Shown here piece by piece: positions 10,709-22,593 of a stretch of DNA of 64,000 nucleotides. The first letter of the stretch is position 1. Each line of letters starts with the position of its first letter. A program made the translations under genes and the position numbers. The notes beneath the pieces were generated by a model. That model made no database searches. It worked only from the letters and a program-made list of their open reading frames with translations, and was not told the DNA's origin. Source of the stretch: Ophioceras dolichostomum (taxonomy: Eukaryota; Ascomycota; Sordariomycetes; Magnaporthales; Ophioceraceae); NCBI GenBank assembly GCA_003049485.1, contig PYST01000081.1, forward strand, positions 61,198 through 125,197, given 5' to 3'.

Positions 10709-11786
10709 ATGGCGTTGGCGCCGCCCCCAACGATCCTAGCTCGGAAACACGAGTTCATCTCCGAGCAGACGCGTCTCCTCTCGCAGCCCCTATCGCCCTC
10801 GAGGACATGGCGAGCCAGCAACAGCTCCGCCGCAAGGGCAGCCGGCGGCGGCCACGCGACGGGGGCAGGAGCGGCGCACCAACCGCTTCCCGACAAGGCA
10901 GTCGACAGCGCCCTCGTGCGTCTCAACCACAAGATCCAGCAGCATTCGCACCGCGTGTACTCGCCCGTGGCCACTCGACACGTCGCCGAACAGCTTGACA
11001 AGCTGTACATGCAAGATCGCAACGCCGCCGCTGCCGCCGCCCATGCTGATGGCGAGGACGTCGAAGGAGCAGGTGCTCTCCGCAATTTGATCAATGGCAC
11101 AGACTTCGGTATGTTGGGACAGCCATCAACTACATCACGTTTGCCCCCATCCACACCATGCGAAGCTACCTAGGTAGTCGTGAAAGCACGCACAGTCCCG
11201 ATAAGCCCGATCGAGACTAACCGTGCAAACCGCACGAACGTAAACAGCCGACCCAGAAACAATAGACAGCCTCCCATCAGCATGGCCCTCCGCCCGCGAC
11301 GCAGAGGCCCATCCCCCAGAAGCAGCCCGATACGCAGAGCAGGCCGCCCGTCTGCGGGACCTCTCAGCCCGGCGCGCAGAAGCCACGGCGCGCGTGGCCC
11401 GGCTGCGCGCCATGCAGAACGGGCTTGCTCCGTTCCGGAAAAGCACCAGCGCTGAAGACACATCTCGCGGCGACGGCGACGGCACCACCAATGCCGTCCA
11501 GAAGAACCTCGTGACGAGAAACGGCGAGCTCGAGCGGGAGCTCGAGAGGATGCGTATCCTCATGGCGCGGGTGGGCGATCGGGTGGCGCACCTGACCCTT
11601 TCCGGCGGCGATGATGCGCAGCGCCTACGTGCCGCCAATGCTTGCGGCGGCCATGGCGCCGGCATGGGGCAGGGAGCCACGGACGACGACTCGGCCGATA
11701 GCCTGTTTAGGGAGGGCGACGCCATGGTTGTTGATATCGAGGACGATGGGAGGAGGAAGGTGGCCGATCTGCTGGATCGGTTCTAG
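10709..11786 (+). CDS. FTA4: Kinetochore protein Fta4 (Sim4/COMA complex subunit)
   Basis: Exons are 10709-11108 and 11248-11786, giving 312 residues. Fta4 is a fungal inner-kinetochore subunit of the Sim4/CCAN complex, related to budding-yeast Nkp1. The N-terminus matches the family (HEFISEQTRLLSQPLSPSRTW), followed by an Ala/Gly insert, then the conserved block LNHKIQQHSHRVYSP and VAEQLDKLYMQ. After the intron comes the family signature SLPSAWPSARDAEAHP, a long coiled-coil-like helix (YAEQAARLRDLSARRAEATARV), and LAPF. A second helical stretch (LVTRNGELERELERMRILMARVGDRVA) and an acidic tail ending VADLLDRF complete it. The intron acceptor was chosen because it restores TDFADPETIDSLPS in frame. 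The assignment rests on recognised family motifs; no database search was run. Confidence 0.87.
11166..11177. repeat. 12-bp palindrome CTACCTAGGTAG inside the FTA4 intron
   Basis: A perfect 12-bp palindrome in the single FTA4 intron. The identical 12-mer occurs at 60034-60045 upstream of the Zn2Cys6 regulator, and related TAGGTA words recur in other spacers. Confidence 0.9.
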
Positions 11787-12186
11787 GTTGGTTTGTGTTT
11801 AGCGATGTTAGACCTGCATGCATGGGGTGTGTCTTTCATGTCCTCGAATCGGTTGAGGAAACCATACTTCACAGGGTTTGTCATTTGTTTTGTTTTAGGA
11901 TGTGCGACGAAAGCATTGGGAGTCATGGCGTTTGTTTCGGGGATGAGAACTGATGGGCAACAGCAGTCGATACCTCCCCATCATCGAAGTTCTTCGAATG
12001 CATCAAGAAAAGGAGCACCAAAAGGAGCACCAAAAGGATTGAGGAGAAGACAGAGAAAGAAGACGAGACCAGAGATAGTTATTCAGACAGCTAAATGTGC
12101 CTACCCAGTAGGTAACCGCTAATATCCCAAGCCAAAGAGAAAGGTCATGGTCACATTAATCCGAAGGACTCCTCCGCGCGTTTGCC
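11787..12186. other. Convergent 3' region between FTA4 and the calpain gene
   Basis: This 400-bp spacer lies between two converging genes and presumably holds both 3' UTRs. A short A-rich direct repeat (AAAAGGAGCACC repeated at about 12007-12030) is visible. No gene was seen. Confidence 0.55.
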
Positions 12187-15100
12187 TTACTCGGCGATTG
12201 CTTCCAGTGGCTTCTTTTCCTCCACGTCTGCTTTCTGCACGTTTCCGCCCACGGCTGCCGCATTATCATCCTGTGCCTTGCTTTCTTCCTCCTCAGTGGG
12301 GACGGAATCGATCTCCACCTTGTTGCTGCCCTGCTCAGGACTCTCTGTTGTTGATTCCTTCGTAGCCTCTCCGGACTCTGCGTTCTCAGGCTTCTTCTCC
12401 TCGGGCTTCTGTTCCTCAGACTTCGTGTCCTCGGGTTTTTTGGCTTCAGACTTTGTGGCCTCAGGCTTCGTGTCCTCGGGAGAGGTGACAGCAATCTCGA
12501 TCTTCTCCTTTCCGGCGCCGTCCTCGTCGGGTTTCTTGTCCTCGGGTTTCTTGTCCTCGGGTTTCTTGTCCTCGGGTTTCTTGTCCTCGGGTTTCTTGTC
12601 CTCGGGTTTCTTGTCCTCGGGTTTCTTGTCCTCGGGTTTCTTGGCCTCGGGTTTCTTGGCCTCGTCCGCTTCTTCCTTCACGTCTTCCATCCCGCGATCT
12701 TTCTTGTCGTCAGTCTTGCGCTTGGCATCCGAGTCGTCCACGGTGCCGAGCACCGAAGACGTCTCGCGGGATACCGCTGCGCGAGATGCCGCACGCGACG
12801 CCGCACGAGATGCCGTTCGAGACGCTGCACGAGACGCGGCGCGAGATGCTGCGACAGATGCAAGGACGGCCGCGGCGGCATCGGCGGCCTTGGCCTTCTC
12901 CTCCGCCTTCGCGACATCCAACGTGGCATCCCTGGCGCTGTCGTCAACATCGAGCACCTTCTTCTCCTCGGTCTGCTCCTCCTTTGCCTTCTTCCCGTCC
13001 GCGCCCCCGTCCTTGTCGTCGTCATCCTCGCTCTCATCCTCCAACCAAGGGTTCGGCCGCTCGACGCGCAGCTTGACCACCTCGGTGTCCTTGTCCTCGC
13101 CCTCGAGGAGCTTATAGTACACGCGTAGCCCGACGACCGCGACGGCGTTCCACGGATCCTGGTCCACGTCCGCGTCCTCGATGTAGGCGCCTGGGAGCGG
13201 TGGCGGCGGGCCAATGGGTCGTGGTGGGCCCGGCTGCGGTGCCTGCCCCAGCAGGATCTGGTTCCGGCCTTCGAGTCGGATCTCCAACTCGCGGTCCGAG
13301 ATGTCCGAAACGCTTGAAAGAGACTCGAGCTCGTCTGCTTCCGAGTCGCTGACGTCCTCTTCCGACCCTACCTCTGACACCATAGCTCCACGCGGTGGCG
13401 GGGGTCTGCCTTGCCAAACCGGCGGTGGTGGATGGCCCCGACCTTTGCTTGGATGTGGCAGTCTCTCTATGACGATTTGAGGTGGACGGAGCGAGGCCAT
13501 CGGGTGATGGTGGTGAATGCGTGGCGGGGGAGCCATTCGCGCAGACATTCGCGGAGCGTAATCCGACCTCGGGGATCTCAGTGGCGGTTCTTCATCTATA
13601 TCGCTTCGATGACTCTGGGATCGGTCGTCTTCGTCCTCGCTGTTGTCAGACACCTGGGTCGCCGCGTCCACGAACTGAGAGCCTGATGTCGACTTCGTTG
13701 GAGCGGTCAGCTCAACAGGCGAGCTACTAGTCTCTGGCTTTTTGTCGGACGTTGTGTCGCCGGAGGGAGGGGTGGATTCATCGCCCTTGTCGTCTGGCTT
13801 TCCATCCTTTAGTTTTGTCTCGGTTTCCTCCTTGGCTGCCGGCTTTTCCGCCGGAGTTGGTTGTTTGGTGGACTCCGCTGTGGATGTCTCAGGGACGGTG
13901 GTTGTCTCCGTCTCGGCACTCGCACCCGCCGTTGCGTCTGACTTTCCGGTTTCAGGGGCGGCAGCAGTTGCATCAGCCGTCGTCGAGTCTGGTGCCGCTT
14001 TCTGGTCGCCAGCGGGCTGAGCATCGCTCTGCTGTGACTGCTCGGGTTTTTCGGGCAAAACCCCTGAGGACGAGGTGGTCGGCGTGTTTTCACCGTGGTC
14101 GGTGGTCGAATCACTGTCCTTCGAAGGAGTAGTCTCTTTTTTGTCTGTGGCCGGGCTGCCCTGTGTGGCGGCAGTCCCATGCGAAGCCTCTGGTTTTACA
14201 CCAGAACCATCACCTTGGGGTTTTGACTCCTCGTTGGGCTTCTTCCCATCATCCTCGCCTTTCTTCTCTGCCTCGTCTGCCTTCTTCTCACCGACGGTCT
14301 CCTTTTTGTCGTCCGCGGTTTTCTCCTCATGATCGTCCGCCTGTTTTCCGTCGACTTTGTCTTCGCCCTTCATACTCCTTCTTTCTTCGGCCTTCTTTCC
14401 CTCGGCTGCTTTCTTTTCCTCGGCCGCATTCTTTTCCTCTGCAGCTTTCTTCTTCTCTGCCGCTTTCTTCTCCATCTCAGCCTTCTTCTCCTCCTCGGCC
14501 TTTTTCCTGTCCCCTTCCTTCTGAGCCTTCTTCTCCGCTATCTTCGCCTTCCTCCTCTCCTCCCTGGCGGCCATTTTCGCCTTGGCCTTGGCGTTTTTCC
14601 TGCGCTGCTTTTCGATTGCCTTGCTCTCCAGGTAGTGGTCTTGACGGCGGTTTTTCATGATCTTCTCCTTGTAATAGCGCTTTTCCTTGTCCTTTTTGCG
14701 CTTTTCGGACGCCATCCGGGCCTCCTTTTCCTCGGCAGACTCGACGATGCGGCCCTTGCGGTGGGCGAGGTCGTAGGCGAGGCCGATGCGCGTCAGCTTC
14801 TCGCGGCGCTTCTTGGCGTTGGCGCGCACGACGTCCTCGGGCGCCATGATGCGAGTGTCGCGCAAGGCGTCGATCTTCACCAGCACCACGTACTCGCCGG
14901 CGTCTAGCTCCAACTCGACGTTGACGCTGCGACTCATGCGGTAGCGGGCCTGGCTGCGGACCACATAGTCGTCCGCCTCGCCGGCGACGTGCACCCGGAA
15001 GCTCAGCTGGAAGTGATACTGGCCCTCGAGGCCTCGGAAGTAGCGGTCGTCCAGCTGTGAAAGCACCAGCACGAGGGGGCCTCGGCGGGCTAGGGAGAAG

Positions 15101-17319
15101 GCAAACTTGGTATCGTGGTATTCGACAGTCCATGGCACCGCCAGCGTGGCCCAGATGTTCGTCACCTTCCATTCGGGGCCGAACAGGCGGGTGCGGTCGA
15201 AGGACTGGTACTTGTGCAAGAGATCCCGGAAGGACATCCAGAATTGGCCGTCATTGCCAAAGGTATGGCCCAGTCGCGCCAGCCATTCAGGAGTCCACTC
15301 CTTAGATCCGTCAGACCAGGGGCCCTTCCACTCATGCTTGCCCCACGGGTTTTTGAGCAGGACTAGCCGTTTGCCTTCGATCTCGACCGCCTTCATGATG
15401 CTGTACGCGTGCAGCTCGACGATTCCGCGGCGCTCGCCTAGGCCGCGGCCCCAGACGCCGGTAGAGCAGCCGAACAGGAAGTCTTTGTTGACACGCATGA
15501 GTTCCTCTTTCCAGAAGTGCTCCTGTGTGGACGCGATGAATCATGGGGAAAGTTATAGGTCAGCTAGATTCTTCTTACTCTCTGATAGTGTCGTTCAAAT
15601 TGGCCGTCTCGTCTAGGCTCGACTCACCCGATCCAGGATATCAGAGGTAAAAATCTCGGATGTGACACCACCGGTGAGATCCTCGATGCCCTCACCCGTA
15701 TAACCTATTTAAGAGAATTCGAATTAGCCAGGTTCGGTTTCAAGTATTAACGAATTCATAGAGGGGAGCTTACCCCCTTCTATAGCCTCGTAGTCAGAAT
15801 GGGCTTTGGCGTAGGCCTTCTCGAGGAGCGGGAGCCAGGTTTCGTCGGGGTGTGAGCACTAAAGGAGGACAGAGTCAGCAGGTGAGGCGGTCGAAAGGGG
15901 CGTCATGAGAGGTGCGAGGGAAGAAAGAAACCAGGACGTGCAGTTGGAGAGAGGGCTGGGGGGAAGGGCAAGAGAGAGAGAGATGCGAAGCGAGGGGAGG
16001 ACTCAAGGAGGACCCAAAGAAGACACGAGGACGCAGTGTAACACTCCTAAAGTACCACCTACCTGAGCAAAGTACAGCGCCCCGCTGTTGGACTGGTAAA
16101 TCTTGCGGTAGGCCTCCTCCGAGTCGGTCCGCTCGCGATCGTCCCAGAGGATGCGCTCCAGCATGCCGTCGTCGTAGTCCGGCTTGGACAAGAACAGCTG
16201 GTCGTCGATGATCTCGCTGTACCACTCGCCGTCGCGGTGGAACACGAAGCCGTACACGCCGACCTGCTGGTCGTAGTCGACGCAGATGCGCTCGATCAGC
16301 CCGGGCTTATTGCTCATCGTGCAGAGCGCGGCCATCAGCCAGCAGTCGCCCACGTCTCGGCCCTGCCTCACGTCGTTCGCCGTGGGGCCGTCGATGTAGA
16401 ACTGCGGGTTGTCGAAGACCTCGACCACGCGCTTGACCGCCTTCGGGTTGAAGCCGCTGCTGCTGTAGCCCGGGGGTGGTGGCGGTCCGGCGGGCCGGCG
16501 CCTGCCGCCCTGACCCTTGTCAGCGACATCGGCACTGCCTCCGTCGTCTGCGTCGCTGGCATCGCCGCCATTGTCGTTGCGGCCGGCCTTGCCCTTCATG
16601 TCGCGCCGGCGGGCACCCGAGTGAGACTCCTTCCTGTTTTTGAGGCTGTCGAGGCAGTCCCGTATGTTGAGCTGGAAGTCCATCTCTAGGTCGAAGTGCG
16701 GGTCGCGGTACCGCTGGTTCACGCGGCGACACTCCTTGACTATCTGCGCCACTTTCGCCCGGCATTGGGCTGCTGCCTCCTCGAACGAGGCCTGAGTCGT
16801 GTTCCCGCCGCCGACGCTACGGGGTTGCGTCTTCTTGGCCGAGGCATAGTTCTTGCGCGGCAGGATAGCGGTCGCTGCATTGGGTTCATTCCCAGGTCAG
16901 TCAGCCAGTCAGCATCATCAGACAGATGCTCAAATTGCCCGGACCATCGTTACATAGGTAGGGGACGGATGTGAAGAGCCATCTGTATATGGTCTATAGG
17001 TAAACTCCTGACTAACATAGGGGTAAACCCGACGACGGCGCAAGCTAGGTTGAAGGGACCGAGTCGCCCCAATCGCCCATCGATCCATTCACAATATAAA
17101 GTATGGCTAGATATGAGACACAGGGGCAGGTGAAGATATGAAGCCGACTTATCACGTACCTTTTCCAGGGGCTTTGGTGGTGAATTTGCTCCAGAAATCG
17201 TCCAACTTGTCCTGGGGCGCTCGTTGTTTTTGCCCCGGGACATGCCTCGTTACTGTCACCTCATTGCCGAGAGGAGGAGCACGGTAACTCGAAGAGGAGC
17301 TTGAGCTGGTGACAGACAT
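12187..17319 (-). CDS. Calpain-family cysteine protease with long charged C-terminal tail
   Basis: Exons are 17319-17160, 16874-16063, 15858-15774, 15704-15628 and 15522-12187, giving 1,489 residues. Calpains are intracellular papain-fold proteases. The catalytic triad is intact: Cys231 in GRDVGDCWLMAAL, His416 in VELHAYSIMKA and Asn436 in LLKNPWGKHEWKGPW. A beta-sandwich-like region follows (FQLSFRVHVAGEADDY...). The last ~800 residues are low complexity: a Lys/Glu/Ala helix-prone stretch (about 14400-14600), Ser/Thr/Pro-rich and acidic segments, an AASRAASR repeat block (about 12780-12860), and a KKPED repeat encoded by a 15-bp minisatellite. The start at 17319 gives MSVTSSSS and joins in phase to KLDDFWSKFTTKAPGK. 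No MIT domain typical of PalB/Rim13 was recognised, so this is probably a different fungal calpain; substrates are unknown. Confidence 0.92.
12526..12660. repeat. 15-bp coding minisatellite in the calpain gene
   Basis: Nine tandem copies of a 15-bp unit (CTCGGGTTTCTTGTC on the plus strand) encode a KKPED-type pentapeptide on the minus strand. The six copies from 12541 to 12630 are identical. The flanking units differ by one base (GTCGGG at the left, TTGGC at the right). Such exact copies suggest recent expansion, so copy number should vary among strains. Confidence 0.95.
12780..12863. repeat. Degenerate 12-bp coding repeat (AASR block) in the calpain gene
   Basis: A second tandem array of roughly 12-bp units (GCGAGATGCCGC-like) encodes ASRAASRAASRTASRAAS. 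The units have diverged at synonymous sites, so the array is older than the KKPED minisatellite. Confidence 0.8.
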
Positions 17320-18986
17320 TTTTCATCCGTATAATATTGGGGCTTTTTTTTTTTCTTTTTTGTCTCTGCTTCTCTTCCCCTTCTCCTTTATCTACCTTTT
17401 CTCAGTCTGGCGTGGCCTCAACTTGCTTCACGGCGCCGCCGAGTGGTGGACGGTCATGGGATTTCAACGAGGAAATGCTGTGTCGCTGTAAGCTGGGCTC
17501 CTCAGATCGAACAGGTATGCTTCGCGCGGAGCCGCCTGGCGCGGCCTTGTTCAATTGGGCGATGATGTTGTCTCAAGGGCGTGACGAATCGATGTTGGTC
17601 CCGGAGAGAAGCAAAAATATGCGGCTCAAAATCGCAAAAGAAAGAGGGGTGGAATGGCATTAAATTCCTCGGCGATCGGGAACAGTATCCGGCAGGTGTC
17701 GCTCGCCGTTCGCGACAATGGAAGGAGCGAGGTCCCTTAAAGGGGCTGGTCGAAAGCTCCCGAACCTGACCATTGGAAGATGAGCGACATATTTGCATGC
17801 CTCAGGTATTTCGCTAGATTATACGCCAACGACACCCACAACCAGCCCCATCCCAGCCCGTCTCCGACCAGTCAAGCGGGCAAGCGGTCAGACTTGCACG
17901 GCAGCTCGTGTGTGACTCTGCCGCGCTGCTTGGCCTGCCTGGCCTGCCTGTTGCTGCCACGATGCAACGGTCATATGCAGCTCTTCGGAGGCCCGCAGCC
18001 AGTAGCGCCCAGGAGCCTTCAGGAGCATGCATCCCTGAGCTTTGAAGTTGGAGCTTGTCGGAGGATTGCAGCTAGAATTGCAGCTGCAGCAACGCTGAAT
18101 GGTCGGTTTTTTGGTAAGGCTGAGGAGCGTTGGCGGCAAGCCAAGCATGACCACCTGGCCGAGCTACATGGGGCCTCCCCCTTCCACGGGCTTACTACTG
18201 TGGTATTAGGCGGTGCATGAATCAAGGACAGTGCTTTGGACTCAATGATGTGATGGAATGTGTGGCGCCACTCGCCTGCGTTGACCCGTTCCATGACAGG
18301 GAACCTGGGGGCGACACCAATTTGCAGGAACAGGAATACTATGAATGGGCAGGCGTTAAATACATACACCAAGTACCTAAGGTACCTACCGGAGATGTCC
18401 TGACCGACGGCAGTACGCCGGAGCTAAAACGGAGGTGCCGCCCGCTCGATCCGCCACTGTGCCGCTGATACTTGAGCGAAATCGAAAGCTGATGATGAGG
18501 CTGGCTGCTGGCCGCTCCAGCCCGGAGGTGACCACCAGCTTTTGTCCATGCTCTCTCCCCTCTCACATCTCACCTCGATGCCCACCCTTCCTCCTTTCCT
18601 CCCACCTGCTCGCAATGTTTACCGTGCCGTGTTTTTTTTGCAAGATTTGGGGTGGAAACAGTCCATTAATATATCGTTTAAGTATACTACAGGCGCGCGC
18701 CTTGCGTTTCAACACCTACAGTACAGACCACATCATATATGCAAGCAAACCCATGCTCCCTAGTATGTACAATTACCCAGTCCTATCCTTTCCAAGCGCT
18801 CGCTGCCGCTTGTCGGGCCGGCCTATTCGGCCGGCGGCCTCCCTCCCGGTGTAGATTATTAGTAGTAGGTGAGGTACCCAGGAAACGCCGTAGGCCCAGC
18901 CAACAGCGCTGGGTTGCGTCCGCCGCCCCCAACTGTGCGCCTCGACTTTAATTATGAAACAGCACCCAGAGGTGCAGCGTGGGCCA
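17320..18986. other. 1.67-kb intergenic region, calpain upstream / ArfGAP 3' flank
   Basis: No convincing gene was seen. The region contains the calpain promoter, with a pyrimidine-rich tract (about 17346-17400), and the 3' flank of the ArfGAP gene. TACCTAAGGTACCTACC occurs at 18374-18390. The open frames here are short, overlap on both strands and show no domain. Confidence 0.55.
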
Positions 18987-21407
18987 TCAGCGTAGATCCC
19001 GCGCGCTCAAGCTGGTAAAGGCATCTGGGCTGTGCCGCCCGTTGCTCCATTCCATGCCCAGGGCCAAAACGCTATCTCGGCTCCTGCCGCCGGTCGCCAG
19101 GCCGCTTTTCGGCAGGCCGGAGCCTCCACTGACGCCGAAGAACGGGTTGTTGTTCCCGGCCGTGGGAGGGCTCGTCATCGCCCGAGCCGGCGGTTGTGGC
19201 ACAAATGCCTGGTGTTGCTGCTGTTGCTGCTGCTGTTGCTGCTGTAGAGGTCGCGGCGCGGGCGCGTTATTCAGAGATGTGGCAACGCTGGTCTGATCAG
19301 GCTGGGGCAGGAATGGATTCGGGGCTAGCTGTGGATAGTTGTACAGCGCCATGATCGATGCCTTGTCCGCCTTGGGCACTTGCGCAGCGGCCATTTGCGG
19401 TTGCGTCACCTGCGGCACAAAGAACGGGTTGTTCTGCGGTGGTTGCAGGGCCGCGCTCGCCGGGGAGATGGAATACCCCTGAAACGGGCCTGTGGTCGGT
19501 GCAGCCCACGGCTGCTGCTGCATTGCTGACATTGACACGGGGCTGCTGTAAAAGTTCTGCTGCGTTTGTTCCGGGATCTGAGTTAGGGTCGACGGCGACT
19601 GTATCCTCGTCGGTGACCTCGTGAACGGATTGTTCATGTACAACCCAGCCGGGTCTGAGGTCGAGGTATTGACCGAGAGCGACATCTGTTGCGCTGGCTG
19701 CTGCGCCGGCTGTTGCTGAACCGGGTTCGCGAAGAACGGATTGTACCCAGTCTGCATAGATTGTTGGACTGGGAGCGGAGGCGGGTACGTCTGGCTGTTG
19801 TTGAAAGCAAACGGCGCCATGTTCTGATGCGCCGTCCCCGGCATCGATGCCTGCTGATGGACAGGCTGCGAGGGTGATTGAGCGAACTGGGCGTGGCCCG
19901 GAAGCTGGGGTGGGAGCTGGGGCTGGGGCTGGCCTTGGATGGATGCAGCTGGTAGTCCGCCTGTGTGGTGGGGGAAGAGGGGCTGCGACGGCGCGAGCGA
20001 CATGCCTTGGAAGGCCTGCTCGAGACTGAGGCCTTGCTGAGTCGGTGGGCCAAAGGGGTTTGTCGTTGTCGTGTTGTACGGGTTCTTCGTTTGAAGCGTG
20101 CCGGTCGATTGGGAGGACTGCGGTTGAGCAGGCGGCATGTCCAATGCGTCGAAGGGGTTTGTAGAGGGACTCCGTGGCTGCGGAACGCTCAGGCTTGATG
20201 CAGGCGTGAGGGATCGCTTCAGAGAAGTGGCGGTTTCCCGTGGGACTGCAAATGTTGGTGATCGCCCGTCGCCTTCACCCAGACGAATGAGAGCCTCCAC
20301 CGTCTTCTCAAGGTTACCGTTCATCCCTCTTAGTACCATAGCGTTGCGCTGCTCGTCGTGGAAGCCCATGTCGCGAATCTTGGCCAGCTTACGGTCGGTC
20401 TCGTCCTGGCTCTCATGGGAGACCGAGGCGCCAAACACTCTGGAGGCCTTATTGCGAGGAGATCCCGGGCTGGTATGATCCAGGGAGCCTTGAGGGGACG
20501 GAGGCGGACGTCTCGAGGGGCCGGATGCGGAGGCTTCCTTCTTCGCGCGAGAGGACAAGGGAAATATGGACGTGGCGGATCGAAAGCCGAAGCGGCTCGG
20601 GGTCTTCGGGGGAAGTGGCGGCGGTGTCTCGTCCGACTCTGTACTACCTGTGTCGTGACGTCTCGCGCTGCTGACCGAGTTGTTCATGTACTTCTGTCGG
20701 ATGAAACGCTCCATTGCCGAATCTGCCTCGTCCACATCGATCGGGACGGGTGGCTTCTTGTTTTGGGGATTGTAGATCTTGTTCGACGTGGCATTGCCAA
20801 CTTTCCGCATGTTCTAAACCGAGGGGGTCGACACCCTCCATCGCGTCAGTACACATCATGATACCAAAAAAGGCACGCGAGCATCGCTCGATCGCGCATC
20901 CCCCCACCAGGAAACCAGGGAAGCAAGAGAGACGAGACGCGGGAATACGCACATCGACCTGTTCATTGGACCAGCTATCCATACTCAAAGACTTCACTTT
21001 CGATATGTGCGTGCCCAGCTTGCGGTGGATGGCTGCGCAGCGCATGCACAGAAAGACGCCCAACTATTGTCCGTTCGATCGCGCTTGGTCAGCATCACGG
21101 AAGAGGCGGTGGGAGGTCCGAACGGTGTTTGTCGCAGAATTCGCGCTGGCGCCGAGCACGAGGGACGAGAGATGCTTACACTCCATGATGCCCAAGCTGT
21201 TTCTCGCAAGCAAAATATGTCAAGTCAGTACAGGCGCACGTCGAAAGGAGAGCGGTGAGGGGAAACAAGTTGAGCAGTGGACAGAGTCGAACCTGGATTC
21301 CGTGCATGACAGTCAGCGCAGAGGTTGTTCCCGGGCACGTTCTGCACCAGATCCTGCAGAATCTTCTCGTTCCGCACCTGCTGGCGCTTGCTGAGTGGGC
21401 CGGACAT
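18987..21407 (-). CDS. ArfGAP zinc-finger protein with UBA domain and NPF motifs
   Basis: Exons are 21407-21293, 21196-21180 (17 bp), 21063-20953 and 20813-18987, giving 689 residues. ArfGAPs stimulate GTP hydrolysis on Arf and act in vesicle coat cycles. The zinc finger is C30-x2-C33-x16-C50-x2-C53, followed by the arginine-finger region IHRKLGTHISKVKSLSMDSW. The spacing of 16 is achieved only if the 17-bp exon (WASWS) is included. A UBA-like domain follows (LAKIRDMGFHDEQRNA..., about 224-260). The rest is Pro/Gln-rich with repeated NPF tripeptides (TNPFDAL, NPFFAN, NNPFTRS, NPFLPQ, NNPFFGV), which are ligands for EH-domain endocytic proteins. A poly-Gln run of about ten lies near the C-terminus. 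The architecture resembles S. pombe Ucp3 and Age2-type ArfGAPs. An endocytic role is inferred. Confidence 0.93.
19204..19247. repeat. Poly-Gln-encoding trinucleotide repeat in the ArfGAP gene
   Basis: An interrupted TGC/TTG trinucleotide run encodes about ten consecutive Gln on the minus strand (PLQQQQ...QHQAF). Interruption by CAA codons should limit slippage. Confidence 0.9.
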
Positions 21408-22593
21408 GATCTTGCGCGGGAAGGCTTTGCGTCCGGACGATGTCGCGAACCGAAGAAAAAAACAGGAGAAGAAGAAAAACTTAGGAAAGCTCAGGAGCCA
21501 AAGTCGAGGTTTGAGAGGTTCGGGCCAGGATGCCCGGAAGTCCAGAGCCCAGATCGGAGGGGATGGGGGGACAGGGGTACGGAAATAGGTGGTCCAATAA
21601 ACCAAGATCATTAGGGGCGGGTCCGAAGACAGGGAACCGACCGTTGAACTTTACCAGGTCATCCACGCCAGCCAGGGAATGTCAGCCAGGAAAAAGAGCT
21701 CAGGACGTCCGTAGAGGCGCCCCAAAAGCCCGGCGCTCTTTTACCATCTACGCAAATGACCATATCAAAATAGATCGATTGAGACCGGGAATGGCCCAAA
21801 TCATCGATTCCGACGGGGCATGCCGTAATAATGTGGTGGGAGGGGAAAATAGGGGTCGATTCTGCAATGTAACCCCGCGAACAGGGAACATGAAGAAGAA
21901 AACGTGAAGGAACAGATGCTCCAGAAATGATTTGAAGATAATGTTTCTTCTATCTGCCCACAGACCAAACTGCCCCTTTATTCAGAAGCAGATGGCATGT
22001 GGTACACACACCTCCATGCTCTCCTCGCACACTCTTGCCATCCATGTCAAAAGCATTCACTTTTGACTCTCAACGTGCAATGGCTTACATATATGCAAGT
22101 ACGCTTGGATGGTGGGCCCGATATTTCAAACAGCATGTTGGTGCTGTTGCCAGCCGACATCGTAATTCAGCATCAATTTGGACTTTGAATGCATCGCGAC
22201 GCTCTGACCCCAGAATAAGTGCTCCCGTGCCCCATGGAGAATTAGAGATAGACCTAGGGCCGCCTTGACCATCCGAGGTGGAGCGCTAAAATGACGAGTC
22301 CGGACCGGCTTCAGGCATGTCTGTCCCTCATGGAGGGATCAAATTCAACGCGCATGGCAAACTCACACCAATACGCTGCTTGTTTGCTTTTGCGCCGTGC
22401 CTGTGTGCAACTTGAGGGGCAATTAACTTGCGACAGTTCCGATGATGTGGCAGTTGAAGGTGTTCGATTGTGTTTCTCACGCAAAGACGAGGCCTTCAAC
22501 GTTCATCAGTCGTCGAAAGGGTGATGAACGTGCCAGATATACAAAAATGATGCAGGTCCATTCGTTGGCCCCCCTTTCCTGGGCCTGGTATCA
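21408..22593. other. 1.19-kb intergenic region upstream of the ArfGAP gene
   Basis: This region contains the ArfGAP promoter and the 3' flank of the methyltransferase gene. Several short open frames exist but none has a recognisable domain. Nothing else was noted. Confidence 0.55.

Noticed and set aside
12182..13117. 311-codon plus-strand frame rich in SSGFL repeats
   Set aside because: It is the antisense reading of the calpain tandem repeats, not a separate repeat protein.
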